Positions 26,502 through 34,600 of a DNA stretch of 64,000 nt are shown one piece after another. The notes under the pieces were generated by a model, which was not told the origin of the DNA, ran no database searches, and worked only from the letters and a program-made list of their open reading frames with translations. Positions within the stretch are counted from its first letter, which is position 1, and every line of letters starts with the position of its first letter. This DNA is from Dyella mobilis (GTDB lineage: Bacteria; Pseudomonadota; Gammaproteobacteria; Xanthomonadales; Rhodanobacteraceae), in assembly GCF_016904945.1 (NCBI RefSeq), contig NZ_JADIKF010000030.1, positions 1 to 64,000 of the forward strand, given 5' to 3'. The position numbers and the translations under genes were made by a program.

Positions 26502-26854
26502 GTGCACGGGTCCGGCTGCGTTACTACGACTGCTGACGAACAACGGCGATTCCCATCCAAAGTCGCGTTGTCCCCTGTGTGTCAGGTATCCGTCGTGACA
26601 CGTGTGCCAATGCAGCAAGAAGAGCGCCAAAGAGTTGGTGCTCCGTCACGTCACCCCGTCTGTTTCGTGACGCGCTTCGCGCTCCATACCTCGATGAATT
26701 CACAGATCGTTGACTGGCGGACACCCCATTTATCAATGATTTAGGTCGATTAGATCGACTGGCGCTCGCCTGAATTCAGGCGTCAACGTCTTCACGTGCA
26801 TACGTATGCAAGCCGAAAAATCGTCGCCCCGGATATGCCATCGCGTGATGACAA
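26502..26854 (-). promoter_or_regulatory. fleQ upstream region with three palindromes
   Basis: 353 bases of noticeably lower GC with no convincing gene. Three exact palindromes lie close together: GTCGAT-TAG-ATCGAC (26,745-26,759), CGCCTGAATTCAGGCG (26,767-26,782) and TGCATACGTATGCA (26,797-26,810). They are centred about 22 and 29 bases apart. This is the expected site of the fleQ promoter and of regulators acting on it. No sigma-54 site is present, so fleQ itself is probably sigma-70 dependent; I could not settle on a -35/-10 pair. Confidence 0.5.
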
Positions 26855-27442
26855 TCACATTCCGCGCTTGCTGTCCGACACATTTTCTATAGCGGCCGTC
26901 ATGCGCGCTTCTGCCACTTTTCGGCGGTGGTGACAAAAAACGAAACGTTCCAACCCATCCTCGACCAATTCGCTCAATTCACAAAAGTAAACGAAAGCGT
27001 GCAAGTCGCCAGATGGACGTCCGCGTTTTGCCGGAAGCTCCAACGCCAGCGCGCGGCAAGTGTCGAAATGAAGGCGCACCAGCAAGGAGTCGCCGGGCGG
27101 AAGCAGGTTTTCCGGCACGCTTACGCCGACGGCGTTGAAACGCACCACGTGGCGGGCCGGAAGCAGGGAAACGGGCATCAACAGGCGATCGACGATATCC
27201 AGCAGGACATTGATCTTGCTGTCCATGCGCTGCAATTCCAGCATGATCGGATCGTCGACTTCGCTGCCGTTCTCCTGGCGCCGTTCGTCGAGTGAAGCCA
27301 GTGTGCGCAACACGTGAAGACTGCGTTCATTGCAGTGCGCCACCGCGTCGAGCGTGGCTTCGAAGGGCTCGATCGCTACGTGCAGCGCCCCTTCGTAGGC
27401 CATTCGCTCGGAAAACTGCTGCCATTTTTCGTCAGTCTGCAT
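26855..27442 (-). CDS. Atypical PilZ-domain protein (tPilZ type)
   Basis: 195 residues from the ATG at 27,442 (GAGGAG 6 bases upstream). The N-terminal half includes a long helix with heptad-like spacing (MLELQRMDSKINVLLDIVDR, about 85-105). The C-terminal half is a PilZ-like beta-barrel (about 115-180; VVRFNAVGVSVPENLLPPGD). The canonical c-di-GMP-binding RxxxR and DxSxxG motifs are not seen. This matches the tetrameric atypical PilZ proteins of Xanthomonas. Position next to fleQ and fliDST suggests a role in motility control. It probably belongs to the fliDST transcript. Confidence 0.75.
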   Translation of the reverse strand: MQTDEKWQQFSERMAYEGALHVAIEPFEATLDAVAHCNERSLHVLRTLASLDERRQENGSEVDDPIMLELQRMDSKINVLLDIVDRLLMPVSLLPARHVVRFNAVGVSVPENLLPPGDSLLVRLHFDTCRALALELPAKRGRPSGDLHAFVYFCELSELVEDGLERFVFCHHRRKVAEARMTAAIENVSDSKRGM

Positions 27443-27561
27443 CGCCGACTCCTCGCGCCGCACGTGACCGCTCAATCGCGGTTCGTGGCCATTATGAGGC
27501 CCTCTCCCGTTGGCAGAAGGAGCCGCTTGGGGGAGTTTTTCAAATCGTGATACCCGACGTC

Positions 27562-27873
27562 TCAACGCAGCGAGGCGGAAGATATATAAGTAGCGAGCGC
27601 GCGATGGTTGTACTGGTGCTGATCCAGTTCCTGCTTCACCGCCGCACGCGCGGCCTCGGCGTGCGCCATCAAGGTCTGATTGTGGTTTTGCAGCGCAGTG
27701 ATCGCGTCGCGGTCCGCCGGGGTCGCCGCAACCGGCTTCCAGGTTTGCAACAAGCGATGGCGCTCGGCGTCGAGCTGGCTTACGCGGTCCCAGTTGCCGA
27801 CATTGGCCGCATCGAGCATTTCCTGGGTCACCCGCAGGGCCTGCTGCACGTTGGGATGCGCGCCCTTTTTCAA
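27562..27873 (-). CDS. fliT: Flagellar chaperone FliT
   Basis: 103 residues. The start is inferred as a TTG at 27,873 overlapping the fliS stop (TTGA), because no other start falls between the fliS stop and the conserved region. The protein is a small helical bundle (VQQALRVTQEMLDAANVGNW; LQTWKPVAAT; ALQNHNQTLMAHAEAARAAV). FliT binds the filament cap FliD before export. Sequence conservation in this family is low; the call rests on size, helicity and position after fliS. Confidence 0.75.
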   Translation of the reverse strand: MKKGAHPNVQQALRVTQEMLDAANVGNWDRVSQLDAERHRLLQTWKPVAATPADRDAITALQNHNQTLMAHAEAARAAVKQELDQHQYNHRALATYISSASLR

Positions 27874-28307
27874 GGTGCCACCGCCTGGACCTTGGCTTGC
27901 GCCTGTCCGGCCAGGAATTCTCCGCGGATCGCATGCCAGGCATCGCGGATCGGTGCGATCAGGCGCTCGCATTCGTCCAGCGCACGCAGATCGTCTTTGA
28001 CCTGGGCATGCAGCAGGCGACGGGTAATGTAGTCGTAGAGGCTGTCCAGCCGGCCGGTCAGCGTCGGCTCGACGCTGTGGTCCAGGCTTTGGCGCAACTC
28101 GCCCAGAATGCCGATCGCCTTGGAAAAGGCCTGCCCTTTGGCGGGAATGTCCTTGTGCAGGATGTGCCCGCGGGCCTGGCTGATCCGGTCGACCAGGCCA
28201 TCCAGAAGCATGGCGATCAGCTGATGGCGATCGGCCCCTTCGATGCTGCCCTGTGCCTTGGTCTGGCGGTACAGCGCACTCGGATTTCGCATCGATGCGT
28301 AGCTCAT
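27870..28307 (-). CDS. fliS: Flagellin chaperone FliS
   Basis: 145 residues with FliS features: ALYRQTKAQGSIEGADRHQL at the start, the helix LIAMLLDGLVDRISQARGHI and LYDYITRRLLHAQVKDDL. FliS keeps flagellin unpolymerised in the cytoplasm and delivers it to FlhA. It lies 21 bases after fliD and overlaps fliT. Confidence 0.93.
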   Translation of the reverse strand: MSYASMRNPSALYRQTKAQGSIEGADRHQLIAMLLDGLVDRISQARGHILHKDIPAKGQAFSKAIGILGELRQSLDHSVEPTLTGRLDSLYDYITRRLLHAQVKDDLRALDECERLIAPIRDAWHAIRGEFLAGQAQAKVQAVAP

Positions 28308-28328
28308 GGCGCTCTCTTCATCAATTGA

Positions 28329-29804
28329 TTAGCTGCTGCTGCTTTGTTTGCCAAGCGCGGTGAGGTAAGAGCTGGTGTTGTTCAGTGAACTCATCAGCGT
28401 ACCGAGATTGGTGTACTGCTTGACCAGCTGCTGTTGATAGACGGCCATGCGCGCATTGAGCGCGGTCTGCTGGGTCTGCTGGTTGCTGACATCCGAATTG
28501 AGATCGTTGATCTTGGTTTGCAGGATGCCGGTGCTGCTGTTGTAGTTGGTCACCAGGCTGCTGAGCTGGGTGGCAATGCCCTTGGTGCTGGAAAACAGAT
28601 TCTGTACGGCCGACGGATTGCTGCTGAGCGCCGTGGATAGCGTATTGCTGTTGAGCGTCAGGCTGCCATCGGTATTGCGCGTGATGCCCAGGCTCGCCAA
28701 CGTGCCGATGCTGTTGCCCGACACCGTACTGCTCATGGCTTGCGAAATCTGGCTCTGGATGGCCGCCAGGGTAGGATCGCCCAGCAGAATACCGGCCTGC
28801 TGCGTGGTGGAGTTATAGCTGGTGAGCTGGCTTACGGCAGAGTTATAGGCGTTATAGGCGGTGACGAAATCGTTGACCGCCGTGGTGATGGGGGTGGTGC
28901 TTTGCGCCACGGTCAGGGTGGAGCTGCCGGTCGCGGTCAGGTTCATCGTCACGCCGGTCAGGGCGCCGCTGACACTGTTGGTGGCGCTGGTCACGGCAAT
29001 GCCGTCGACGGTCAGCTTGGCGTCGTTCGCCTCGCTGCTGCCGGGCGTGTTGAGCGCAGTCGCCAGCGAACTCAGGCCGCTGCTGCTGCCGCTGCCCGCG
29101 GTGATGGTGAAACCGTTGGCGACGCCGGTCTTGCTGGATGTCAGCACCAGCTGGTCGCCGCTCACGCCCGACACCACCGTGGCCGTGACACCCGGATTGT
29201 TGGTGGCATTGTTGATATTGGTGGCAATGCTCTGCAGCGTATCGGTGGACGACACCGAGATATTCATGCTGTTGCTGCCGACCCCGATGGTCAGCGAACC
29301 GGCGCCGATCGCGGTACTACTGCTATAGGCGCTACTGGTGCGAGTCTGGGCCGTGGCCAGCTGGCTCACGCTGATGCTGTAGGTGCCCGGCGAGGCATCC
29401 GGCAGCGTGGTCGCCGTGCCGATGCTGGTGGAGCCGCTGCTGGAAAAGGTGGCGTTGTAAGTCTGGTAGGTGGAGCTGGAGGTCAGTTCCGACAGCGCCG
29501 ACTGCAAGCCGCTGAGCTCCGTGCTCAGGCCGGTGAGCGCGGCGATCTGATTGTTGTCGGAGTTGGTCTGATTGGTGATCTGCGCTTGCGGGCCGGCTTC
29601 GGCCGCATTCACCATCGCGCTGATGATCGAGTTGACATCGAGGCCGGAGCCCAGGCCCAGCGAGCTAAGCAGCCCCGTACCGGAGATGTTCGCCGCACCC
29701 GCACCGCTGGTACCGCTGGAGCTGGTGCTGCCGGTGGCGGCAGAACTGGTGATGGCGCTCGACAGCGCACTAGAGGTGCTTCCAACGCTTGAAATGCTGC
29801 TCAT
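28329..29804 (-). CDS. fliD: Flagellar filament cap protein FliD
   Basis: 491 residues. The conserved FliD start motif GLGSGLDVNSIISAMV appears only at about residue 50; before it is a Ser/Thr/Gly/Ala-rich extension of about 45 residues absent from typical FliD. The ATG at 29,804 has GAGG 6 bases upstream, so the extension looks genuine. The core (about 60-480) has the YQTYNATFSS and GTYSISVSQLATAQTRTSSA regions and a C-terminal coiled coil. FliD caps the filament and folds incoming flagellin. Confidence 0.93.
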   Translation of the reverse strand: MSSISSVGSTSSALSSAITSSAATGSTSSSGTSGAGAANISGTGLLSSLGLGSGLDVNSIISAMVNAAEAGPQAQITNQTNSDNNQIAALTGLSTELSGLQSALSELTSSSTYQTYNATFSSSGSTSIGTATTLPDASPGTYSISVSQLATAQTRTSSAYSSSTAIGAGSLTIGVGSNSMNISVSSTDTLQSIATNINNATNNPGVTATVVSGVSGDQLVLTSSKTGVANGFTITAGSGSSSGLSSLATALNTPGSSEANDAKLTVDGIAVTSATNSVSGALTGVTMNLTATGSSTLTVAQSTTPITTAVNDFVTAYNAYNSAVSQLTSYNSTTQQAGILLGDPTLAAIQSQISQAMSSTVSGNSIGTLASLGITRNTDGSLTLNSNTLSTALSSNPSAVQNLFSSTKGIATQLSSLVTNYNSSTGILQTKINDLNSDVSNQQTQQTALNARMAVYQQQLVKQYTNLGTLMSSLNNTSSYLTALGKQSSSS

Positions 29805-29959
29805 GTCAGGCCTCGCAAAGTCGCTTTTCGGATCGCGGTGTTCGATCGTCGATCCGCCAAGCCGCTGGCAAAACCCACACCCTTGGTGAAAGCTTTACCT
29901 GCCGCTCGAGTAAGTTTTCTGGCGGCCAACGCGGCCGCCAGATCCCTTAAAGCAAGATC

Positions 29960-29988
29960 CCGGCCATGGCGATCTCCGCCATGGCCGG
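29960..29988 (-). terminator. Terminator-like hairpin downstream of fliC
   Basis: A perfect 12-base stem, CCGGCCATGGCG with CGCCATGGCCGG, around a 5-base loop, starts 10 bases after the fliC stop codon. On the minus strand it is followed by GATCTTGCTTT, a weak T-rich tail. A second perfect 9-base stem lies at 29,919-29,941. The pair would end or attenuate flagellin transcripts before fliD. Confidence 0.7.
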
Positions 29989-29997
29989 TCGTACCTG

Positions 29998-31251
29998 TTA
30001 CTGCAACAGCTTGAGGATGTTCTGCGGTTCGGAGTTGGCGGTTGCCAGCACCGAGATACCCGCCTGCTGCAACACCTGAGACTGGCTCAACTTGGCCGTT
30101 TCCGCGGCAAAGTCGGTGTCCTGGATCGAGCTTTGCGAGGACGTCAGGTTGGTCTGCTGTGCACTCAACGTGGAGATCGCGGACTGGAAGCGGTTCTGCA
30201 CGGCACCCAGCGTGCTGGAGAACGTGCTGACCGAAGCCAGGGCCGCATCGACGCGCGAGATCAGCTGGTTGGCATCATCCACCGTCAAAACGTCGCCGCC
30301 GTTGAGCGAACCCGAAGCCTGGATCACGTTGCCGGCCGTGTAGGCCGAACCGGTGGCTGCCAAGCCGCTGGCCGCGCTGCCCACGCCGCTGGCGCCGAAA
30401 GCAATGGCACCGGAGGTCAGGTTGGCGAAGCCGCCGGAGGCTGCAGAAGCGGCCGAAGCACCGGTCACTGCCGAGCCGTTTACCGCCAGCTCACCGGTCG
30501 AGTAGATGTTGATACCGCCGCTGGCGTTCACAGCCGCGCTGACGCCATCGATGCCCGCCGCGTTGATCGCGTCGGCCACGTCCTGCGCACTGCTGGCGGT
30601 GACGCTGCCAGAGAAGGTGAACGAGGTGCCGTCTGCACCGGTGATCGACAGACCGCTCAGGCTCATGGAAGCACCGGAAGCGCCCGAAGCATTCAGGAAC
30701 GCGCCACTGATGTCGCCGGTGGACACTTCCGAAACCTGGCCCATCTGGCTGGAGGTGACACCCTGGCCCAGCTGCACGTTGATCGCCTGGCCAACGTTGG
30801 CGCCGATCTGGAACGACAAGCTGCTGGTCGAACCATTCAGCACGTTGGTGCCGTTGAACGTGGTCTGGTTGGCGATACGGGTGATTTCCGACAGGTACTG
30901 CTGCACGGAGGTGTTGATCGCCGAGCGGTCGGAAGCCTGGTACGTACCGTTGGCCGCCTGCACGGCCAGATCGCGGATCGACTGCAGGTTGGAGGTGATC
31001 TGGCTCAGGCCCGAACCCGCCGTCTGCGCCAGGTTGATGGCGTCGCTGGCGTTCTGGCTGGCCTGGCTCAGGCCACCGATCTGGGTCTGGAAGCGCTGCG
31101 AAATGGCATAGCCGGCAGCATTGTCAGCGGCGCTGTTGATCTTCAGACCCGAGGACAGGTCTTCGGTCGCGGTGCTCAGCGAGCTGGACGAAGCCGTCAG
31201 GTTGTTCTGAGCCTGCAGCGAGGAAATGTTGGTGTTTAGAACGAGTGACAT
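29998..31251 (-). CDS. fliC: Flagellin
   Basis: 417 residues; the only flagellin gene in the window. Conserved D0/D1 ends are clear: MSLVLNTNISSLQAQNNL at the start, the QRFQTQIGGLSQASQNASDA region, and SQVLQQAGISVLATANSEPQ near the end. The middle (about 170-320) is Ala/Ser/Gly-rich and forms the outer domain; its many Ser and Thr could accept O-linked glycans. GGAG lies upstream of the ATG, and a sigma-28 promoter lies about 80 bases before it. The neighbouring giant glycosyltransferase may modify it. Confidence 0.96.
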   Translation of the reverse strand: MSLVLNTNISSLQAQNNLTASSSSLSTATEDLSSGLKINSAADNAAGYAISQRFQTQIGGLSQASQNASDAINLAQTAGSGLSQITSNLQSIRDLAVQAANGTYQASDRSAINTSVQQYLSEITRIANQTTFNGTNVLNGSTSSLSFQIGANVGQAINVQLGQGVTSSQMGQVSEVSTGDISGAFLNASGASGASMSLSGLSITGADGTSFTFSGSVTASSAQDVADAINAAGIDGVSAAVNASGGINIYSTGELAVNGSAVTGASAASAASGGFANLTSGAIAFGASGVGSAASGLAATGSAYTAGNVIQASGSLNGGDVLTVDDANQLISRVDAALASVSTFSSTLGAVQNRFQSAISTLSAQQTNLTSSQSSIQDTDFAAETAKLSQSQVLQQAGISVLATANSEPQNILKLLQ

Positions 31252-31329
31252 GGAAGTCTCCTGGAACCGGTAAGTTTGTACTCATGCCGGCGGGGTCCAG
31301 TGACTGCTGTGCCGTCCGCCTCAGGAACT

Positions 31330-31356
31330 TTTTCGGCGTCCGGAGGGAATACTTAA
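31330..31356 (-). promoter_or_regulatory. Sigma-28 promoter of fliC
   Basis: On the minus strand TTAAGTAT (31,356-31,349), 11 bases, then GCCGAAAA (31,337-31,330) match the sigma-28 consensus TAAAGTTT-N11-GCCGATAA at six and seven of eight positions. Transcription should begin near 31,322, about 70 bases before the flagellin ATG. Confidence 0.8.
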
Positions 31357-31554
31357 GCGCTCCGATGCAAAAAAATTTCAGTGGCGGCAAAGAGATGCGC
31401 GATAAAAATGTGATGGAGTGTGCCTAAAGGTTTGGCCGGAGCTGTCGACGGCAGGCCTTCGGGAGCGAGTGGATAGAAGTAAGGAGTGAGAAAAGGCCGC
31501 AGCAACCCGCATCCCGGCGTTTCTCTCGCTCCTCTCCACTTGCTCTTCGCCCAT

Positions 31555-31571
31555 TGGCACCAAGCTTGCTC
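31555..31571 (+). promoter_or_regulatory. Sigma-54 promoter of the giant glycosyltransferase gene
   Basis: TGGCACCAAGCTTGCTC on the plus strand fits TGGCAC-N5-TTGCT with GG-N10-GC spacing. Its start point would be near 31,581, and a perfect 8-base hairpin (31,602-31,625, GAAGCGTC with GACGCTTC) falls in the leader. The site ties the glycosyltransferase to the FleQ/sigma-54 regulon although it is transcribed away from the flagellar genes. Confidence 0.85.
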
Positions 31572-31663
31572 CTTACCTCGCATATCCGGCGCGGAAGCCC
31601 GGAAGCGTCGGATTTCTGACGCTTCGGCCCGTGTCACACAGATAGATAAGGTGAGGAAGGCAA

Positions 31664-34600
31664 ATGCGTTGTGTGCTTGCGATCTGCGCGATCTTCAAGG
31701 ACGAGGCGGCGTACCTGCGCGAATGGGTCGATTTCCATCAAATGATGGGTGTGGAGCGTTTCTACCTCTACAACAACAACAGCTCCGACCGTTATCTCGA
31801 TGCCCTGCAAGCGCACGTGGAATCGGGATCCGTGGTACTGCACGAATGGCCGCAGAAACACAGCCAGAAGCAGGCCTACGAGCACTGCCTGAAAAATCAC
31901 GGCCACGAAACCGACTGGCTCGCCTTTATCGACGTCGACGAGTTCCTGTTCTCGCCCAAGGCGCAATTGTTGCCGGACGTACTGGCCGGCTATGCCGACC
32001 ATCCCGGCGTGGGCGTCAACTGGGTGATGTTCGGCTCCGCCGGGCACGAGCAAAAACCCAAGGGCGGCGTGCTGGAAAACTTCCTGCGCCGCGGACAGCT
32101 GGAAAGCGGCCTGCCCTACCCTCACCTGCGCCTGCCCGACGGCAGCTACCGTTCGGAAAACTCGCACATCAAGAGCATCGTGCAACCATCCAAGATGGTC
32201 GGCTGCACCAATCCGCACTTCATGCACTATGCCAACGACGCGCGTGCCGTCGACGAGAACGGACAGCCCATCGAGGGCCCGTTCACCGCCAAGGTGTCGG
32301 TGGAGCATCTGCGCATCAATCACTATTGGAGCAAGTCGGAAGAGGAATGCCGCTACAAATTCGCCAAAGGCCTGGCCGACGGCGAAGGCGAGCGCGACTG
32401 GAACGAATTCCTCTCGCACGACAAAATTCTCAATGAAGTGCACGACGACACCGTGCTGCGCGTGGTTGCGCAACTGGGCGTGCTGCCGCTGCGTTGGCCG
32501 CTGGAAACCTTCGTGCGCAACGACGAAGGCGTGCTGCATTCGCCGCTGCGCAATCGCCCGGCGCACAAGGCGATCCACGACACGGCCACCCGTCTGTTCG
32601 ACCTGATGCACCAGGCCGGCGACACCAGCCTTTATTCGGCGGAGTTGGCCAAGGAAATCCACAGCCGCACCAGCGCCCTGCACCTGTCGCCGCGGCGCGC
32701 CAACGTGCTGCAGGCCTTCGACGGCATCGCGCCGGGCAGCCGCGTGCTGGAAATCGGTTGCGGCGGCGGCGTGCTTGCGCAGGCATGGATCGAGCGTGGT
32801 TGCCAGGTCGATGCCATCGAGTTCGCGCCGCACTGGGCACGCGTGGCCGCTGCACGCCTGCGCGAGCAAGCGAATGCCCGCGTGTTCCAGGCCAGCTTGC
32901 GCGAGCTGGAATTGCGTCCCGAATACGACGTGGTGGTCCTCAACGGCTACAACGAATACGCCGAAGCCTGGCCGCGCGGCGAAGCGTTGCGCGAAGCGAT
33001 CGCCAGCGCCGCCGGTGCCCTGAAACCGGACGGCGTGCTGCTGCTCTCCAGCGGCAATCGCCTGGCTACACCCGAGGACCGCTCGCTGCCCACGCGCAGC
33101 GAGCTCGAAGCCGCGTTGCGCGCGGCCGGCCTGCTCGACATCGATGCACGGCTTGCCTTTCCGGATGCGCAGCTTCCCGAAGTATTGATCGCCGACCAGG
33201 CGCTTGCCACCGGCTTGCGCGTGGACGAACTGGTTTCGCGCCGTGCGCTGTTGCGCCACGGCGACGAGGAAGCCGTGCATTGGTCTCAACAGCGCGATGC
33301 CGGCACGCTGCAACATTACGCACCCGGTGCGTGGCTGGTGGCGCGCCGCCCGGGCGTTGCCGTACCGCTGCGCGCGAACGTGCTGGCGCAAAGCTTTGCC
33401 GACAATCGCATTCCCGCGCTCAACACAGTGACCGATTATCTGCGCGAGGCCGACGCCGTGCAGGTGGCGCCCCGCCACCTGCTGGGAGAGCAGTATTGGA
33501 GCACCGCCGGCTTCGAGCAGGTGTTGGCTCCATACCCGTACACCGCCGAGCGCTGCTTGCTGGTGGAAATCCGCAAAGCCATTCGCGCGCAACGCAGCGA
33601 CCGCCTGATCGCCCTGCTGCGCCAATGGGGCGCGCTGCTCTACGCACAGGCCGACGACGAGGACAAGATTCCCGCCGAATGGCTCGATGCCCTGCCCGCC
33701 AACATCGCCATCGATGCCGACGGCGGCATGGCTTTCCGCGGCGGCGAGTGGCGCGCGCGCCAGCCGATCGAAAAACAGATTCCCGTGTACGTCGGCCTGT
33801 GGCAGATCGCCTACGAAAGCGGCTTGGAAACGCTGCTGGGCATCAGCTCGCCGATCGAGCGCGTCACCTGGCTTTGCAAGCGCTTGCTGATCGATGCTTC
33901 CGCCGAATGGATCGGGCACGGTCGCAATATCAACGAATCCTTCGCCCGCGAAATCCACGAGGGCGATTGCTGGAACCGCACCGATCGCCACCTGAAAGTG
34001 CTGCCGGATTGGCTGATTCCGCCTCCGCCTTCCAATCTCTACAAGCACTGGCAGGCCCAGCAGACGCTGAGCGACGTAGCCATTGCCAGCGCCCTTCGCC
34101 ACATCGAGCAACTCGGTGCGCCGCCGCGCATCCAGGTGTTGCTGATCGACACGGAAAACAACGAGACGGCCGTAGCCGCCACCCAGGCCAGCCTGGACGC
34201 GCAGCACTATCCGCATCATCAGCTCACCGTCCTTTCCGGCGACGACGCACTGATGTCGCGACTGAACCAGGCCGTCGCTGCAAGCGATGCCGACTGGATC
34301 CAGCTGGCCTACGCCGGCGACGTGCTCAACCCCGCCGCCTCGTTGCTGCTTGCCGAGCGCGCCGCCTCGCAGAGGTACCTGCACGCGATTTATTTCGACG
34401 AAGACACGCACGGCAACGGCGCGTTCGAGAACCCGATCTTCAAGCCCGACTTCAACCTCGACATGCTGCGCAGCTATCCCTACGCGGGCCGCGCCCTCGC
34501 TTTCAAACGCGAGCGTTGCCTGACGCTGGGCGGCTTCAACGAGCAGTACGGCGACATGGCCGGCCACGACCTGCTGTTCCGCCTGCTCGAAGCCGACGGC

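Noticed and set aside
26524..26736. Small minus-strand frame upstream of fleQ (70 codons)
   Set aside because: It has no ribosome-binding site, lies in the lower-GC regulatory region and has no recognisable motif. It was treated as non-coding.
29871..29935. Possible sigma-54 or sigma-28 promoter for fliD
   Set aside because: TGGCGGCCGCGTTGG has GG at the -12 position instead of GC and is part of a hairpin. TAAAGCTT has no GCCGATAA-like box at the right distance. Neither is good enough to call.
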